Positions 6,616 through 7,784 of a stretch of DNA of 7,784 nt are shown in pieces. The position numbers and the translations under genes were made by a program. The notes under the pieces were generated by a model. The model had not been told where the DNA came from. It saw nothing but the letters and a program-made list of their open reading frames with translations, and made no database searches. Origin of the DNA: Candidatus Homeothermus arabinoxylanisolvens (GTDB lineage: Bacteria; Bacteroidota; Bacteroidia; Bacteroidales; Muribaculaceae); NCBI GenBank assembly GCA_001689405.1, contig LUJO01000037.1, positions 1-7,784 on the forward strand. Reading direction: 5' to 3'. The first letter of the stretch is position 1. Each line of letters opens with the position of its first letter.

Positions 6616-7170
6616 ATGAAAAAATTATTTCTTGCAGCTTTTGCTGTAGTATGCGCTCTCGGAGCGTCGGCTCAAACTTTGTGGGATGGCGAAGCCGCCG
6701 AAAAGCAGTTTACTCTCGGTGTACGTGCCGGTCTTAACATCGCTGACATGACCGATACACCCTCCGGAGTGGATTCAAGAACAAGTTTCCATGCAGGTCT
6801 TTCGGCTGACTGGAATATCGTAAACAGCTTCTCGCTCAACTCCGGTATCCTCTACACCGGTAAAGGTGTTAAGGACCTCACCGCCGACTTTATCGAGATA
6901 CCCGTCTACGCATCTTATCGTCTTAACTTTGCCGAGGCATCGCAGCTTCAGGTCAACTTCGGTCCCTACTTCGACTTCGGTATCGCAGGCGACGCTTTCA
7001 AGGACGAGGCCGACGGCAAACGCTTCCAGATGGGTCTCGGCGTAGGTGCCGGCTACACATTCCACAAATTCTTACTTGGCGTACAGTACCAGTTCGGCAT
7101 GACCAAAGCCGCCAGTGGTTTCGACTCCAAGTACAACAACCTTGCCATATCACTCGGATACAATTTCTAA
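6616..7170 (+). CDS. PorT-like small outer-membrane beta-barrel protein
   Basis: This 184-residue protein has a clear Sec signal peptide (MKKLF, hydrophobic core, GASA cleavage site before Q20). The mature part of about 165 residues is made of alternating short amphipathic strands with aromatic girdle residues. It opens with FTLGVRAGLNIADM, the typical first strand of the PorT/outer-membrane beta-barrel domain, and closes with ISLGYNF, a C-terminal aromatic as recognised by the BAM machinery. Length and pattern fit an 8-stranded barrel. The family covers many Bacteroidetes proteins of unknown role; nothing here shows a substrate. The start is backed by the signal peptide and an A/T-rich leader. 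It lies 95 nt after the lipoprotein gene, without a recognisable promoter or terminator between, so the two may be co-transcribed. Confidence 0.88.
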   Translation: MKKLFLAAFAVVCALGASAQTLWDGEAAEKQFTLGVRAGLNIADMTDTPSGVDSRTSFHAGLSADWNIVNSFSLNSGILYTGKGVKDLTADFIEIPVYASYRLNFAEASQLQVNFGPYFDFGIAGDAFKDEADGKRFQMGLGVGAGYTFHKFLLGVQYQFGMTKAASGFDSKYNNLAISLGYNF

Positions 7171-7192
7171 ATAACGTAAGCAATCCTTGTTT

Positions 7193-7228
7193 GAGTCTGC
7201 GGCTACTTGTGAGTCGCAGACTCTTTTT
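7193..7228 (+). terminator. Strong rho-independent terminator after the barrel gene
   Basis: GAGTCTGCG (7193-7201) pairs perfectly with CGCAGACTC (7215-7223), and three further inner pairs are possible, leaving a 7-nt loop. TTTTT follows at 7224-7228. There is no T-run on the opposite strand, so it acts for plus-strand transcription. It begins 22 nt after the barrel gene's stop codon. Confidence 0.95.
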
Positions 7229-7332
7229 ATAACTCCCTGATTATTAAAAGAGGCAGCAGTAAAACCCGGTCGAAATGTTAATGTTCGTTCATTGACCTTT
7301 TAGATGTCGGTCCGGTGTTTGTATACGGATAT

Positions 7333-7357
7333 AAAAAAACGCTCCTTGTAAGGAACG
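7333..7357 (-). terminator. Rho-independent terminator of the small-protein transcript
   Basis: On the minus strand CGTTCCT, a TACA loop and AGGAGCG form a 7-bp stem (7340-7357) followed by seven T (7339-7333). One pair is G-U only in minus-strand RNA and C-A in plus-strand RNA, supporting the minus direction. It lies 33 nt beyond the stop of the 32-codon ORF and converges with the terminator at 7193-7228. Confidence 0.88.
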
Positions 7358-7389
7358 CGTCAATTAATTCATTTTTTTAACGAAGCCGA

Positions 7390-7488
7390 TTATCGGTTGT
7401 CGGCTTCATGCAGATAAAGTTCAGCGCTTGCTATGCAATAGTTCACTGTACGATACACTTTAGCTGCTGCTTTCAATAAGTTACTCAT
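7390..7488 (-). CDS. Small protein of 32 residues, function unknown
   Basis: ATG at 7488 opens a 32-codon frame ending in TAA (7392-7390). The peptide begins MSNLLKAAAKVYRTVNYC and ends ELYLHEADNR. It looks like one amphipathic helix, basic in the N-terminal half and acidic at the end, with a single cysteine (C18) and no signal peptide. Support for it being real comes from its surroundings: a perfect -7 box about 78 nt upstream, an A/T-rich leader directly before the ATG, and a good terminator just downstream, with nothing else coding inside that unit. I do not recognise a family. An 8-bp inverted repeat (7382-7389/7400-7407) wraps around its stop codon. The alternative reading is a non-coding RNA of about 225 nt in which the frame is accidental. 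Confidence 0.6.
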   Translation of the reverse strand: MSNLLKAAAKVYRTVNYCIASAELYLHEADNR

Positions 7489-7500
7489 AGTTGATAAAAT

Positions 7501-7545
7501 TTAAATTAAACCTAAAACCAAACTCCCGAAGGAGTAATCAATCAT
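7501..7545 (-). CDS. Possible 14-codon leader ORF ahead of the small-protein gene
   Basis: ATG at 7545 opens MIDYSFGSLVLGLI followed by TAA, ending 12 nt before the ATG of the 32-codon gene. It lies inside the same predicted transcript and spans the UUCG hairpin. At this length it could be chance; its position between promoter and gene is the only support. Confidence 0.2.
   Translation of the reverse strand: MIDYSFGSLVLGLI
7522..7535 (-). promoter_or_regulatory. UUCG-capped hairpin in the leader of the small-protein transcript
   Basis: In minus-strand RNA the sequence reads ACUCC-UUCG-GGAGU, a perfect 5-bp stem closed by the unusually stable C(UUCG)G tetraloop. It lies between the -7 box (7566-7573) and the ATG at 7488. 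No T-run follows, so it is a leader structure, not a terminator. Confidence 0.5.
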
Positions 7546-7565
7546 TATTCGTCTTTAAAACGCTG

Positions 7566-7573
7566 CAAAGTTA
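7566..7573 (-). promoter_or_regulatory. -7 box of the small-protein transcript
   Basis: On the minus strand the sequence is TAACTTTGC, a full match to the Bacteroidetes -7 consensus and identical to the box of the structured RNA at 5312-5320. The expected -33 position lacks a clear TTG. Predicted transcription start is near 7560, giving a leader of about 70 nt. Confidence 0.6.
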
Positions 7574-7620
7574 GTAAATGTTTTTGAATTATGCTATAAA
7601 ACATATTTTTATTATTTCTT

Positions 7621-7784
7621 AACAGTGGGGTTGGCTTTTGTAAGCATGCCTGAATCACGCAGCCGATAGCAGTAAGCACGAGTCTTTTCAGACTCGACAC
7701 GGGTTGATGTAATTTCCCGACCGGGCACTTCGTACCCGGCTTACAGATGGCGCGAGTGTTGCAGAACTCCCTCAAAAAAGTAAG
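7621..7784. other. Hairpin-rich unassigned segment at the right edge
   Basis: No convincing gene is seen here. Two inverted repeats stand out: CGAGTCT-TTTC-AGACTCG (7679-7696, 7 bp perfect, 4-nt loop) and CCGGG-9 nt-CCCGG (7721-7739). Neither is followed by a T-run. Short open frames run through it on both strands: on the minus strand from 7775, and on the plus strand after a stop at 7705-7707, leaving the window with MARVLQNSLKKV. None has a promoter or other support. It may be part of a dispersed intergenic repeat or the edge of a gene outside the window. Confidence 0.3.

Noticed and set aside
7545..7775. 76-codon minus-strand open frame at the right edge
   Set aside because: It runs across the small-gene promoter, contains both inverted repeats of that segment, and has no promoter or recognisable domain.
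1..7784. CRISPR arrays, tRNA or rRNA genes, insertion sequences, integrases, defence genes
   Set aside because: I looked for spaced direct repeats, tRNA-like cloverleaf arms, transposase or recombinase motifs and found none.

Overview
The window reads as chromosomal DNA of a Bacteroidales bacterium, with base composition and protein sequences that would fit Muribaculaceae or a close relative (an inference; no marker here fixes the family). The pointers are promoters of the Bacteroidetes -33/-7 type (TAnnTTTG), A/T-rich start-codon leaders without Shine-Dalgarno sequences, a lipoprotein with an acidic surface-export signal after its cysteine, a PorT-like small outer-membrane barrel, and the gene order dapB-lepB-wbqC.

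Left part, minus strand (5105 down to 107): a compact operon encodes DapB (lysine and diaminopimelate synthesis), a long signal peptidase I (LepB) and a WbqC-family protein. The gaps are 5 nt and a 4-nt ATGA overlap. After 70 nt containing a -7-like box inside a perfect palindrome comes a secreted M13 zinc metallopeptidase (PepO-like), closed by a strong minus-strand terminator at 107-138.

Centre (5106-5674): this 570-nt stretch has no credible protein gene but is not empty. Divergently from dapB, a good Bacteroidetes promoter (TTG, 20 nt, TAACTTTGC) starts a plus-strand segment of about 280 nt that is dense in perfect helices. Its 5' end pairs with its 3' end, and it finishes in a hairpin and T-tract. 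It is best read as a structured non-coding RNA. Because the closing helix and the terminator hairpin share bases, it could also act as a conditional leader of the lipoprotein gene that follows. This is the most interesting object in the window.

Right part, plus strand (5675-7228): a probable surface-exposed lipoprotein (DUF4595-like) and a small outer-membrane beta-barrel protein, followed by a very strong terminator. Both are envelope proteins and may be co-transcribed.

Right end, minus strand (7573 down to 7333): a complete small transcription unit with a perfect -7 box, a UUCG-capped leader hairpin, a 32-codon ORF and a good terminator. This is a small protein gene that length-filtered gene calling would miss. 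The last 160 nt (7621-7784) are hairpin-rich and unassigned, possibly a dispersed repeat.
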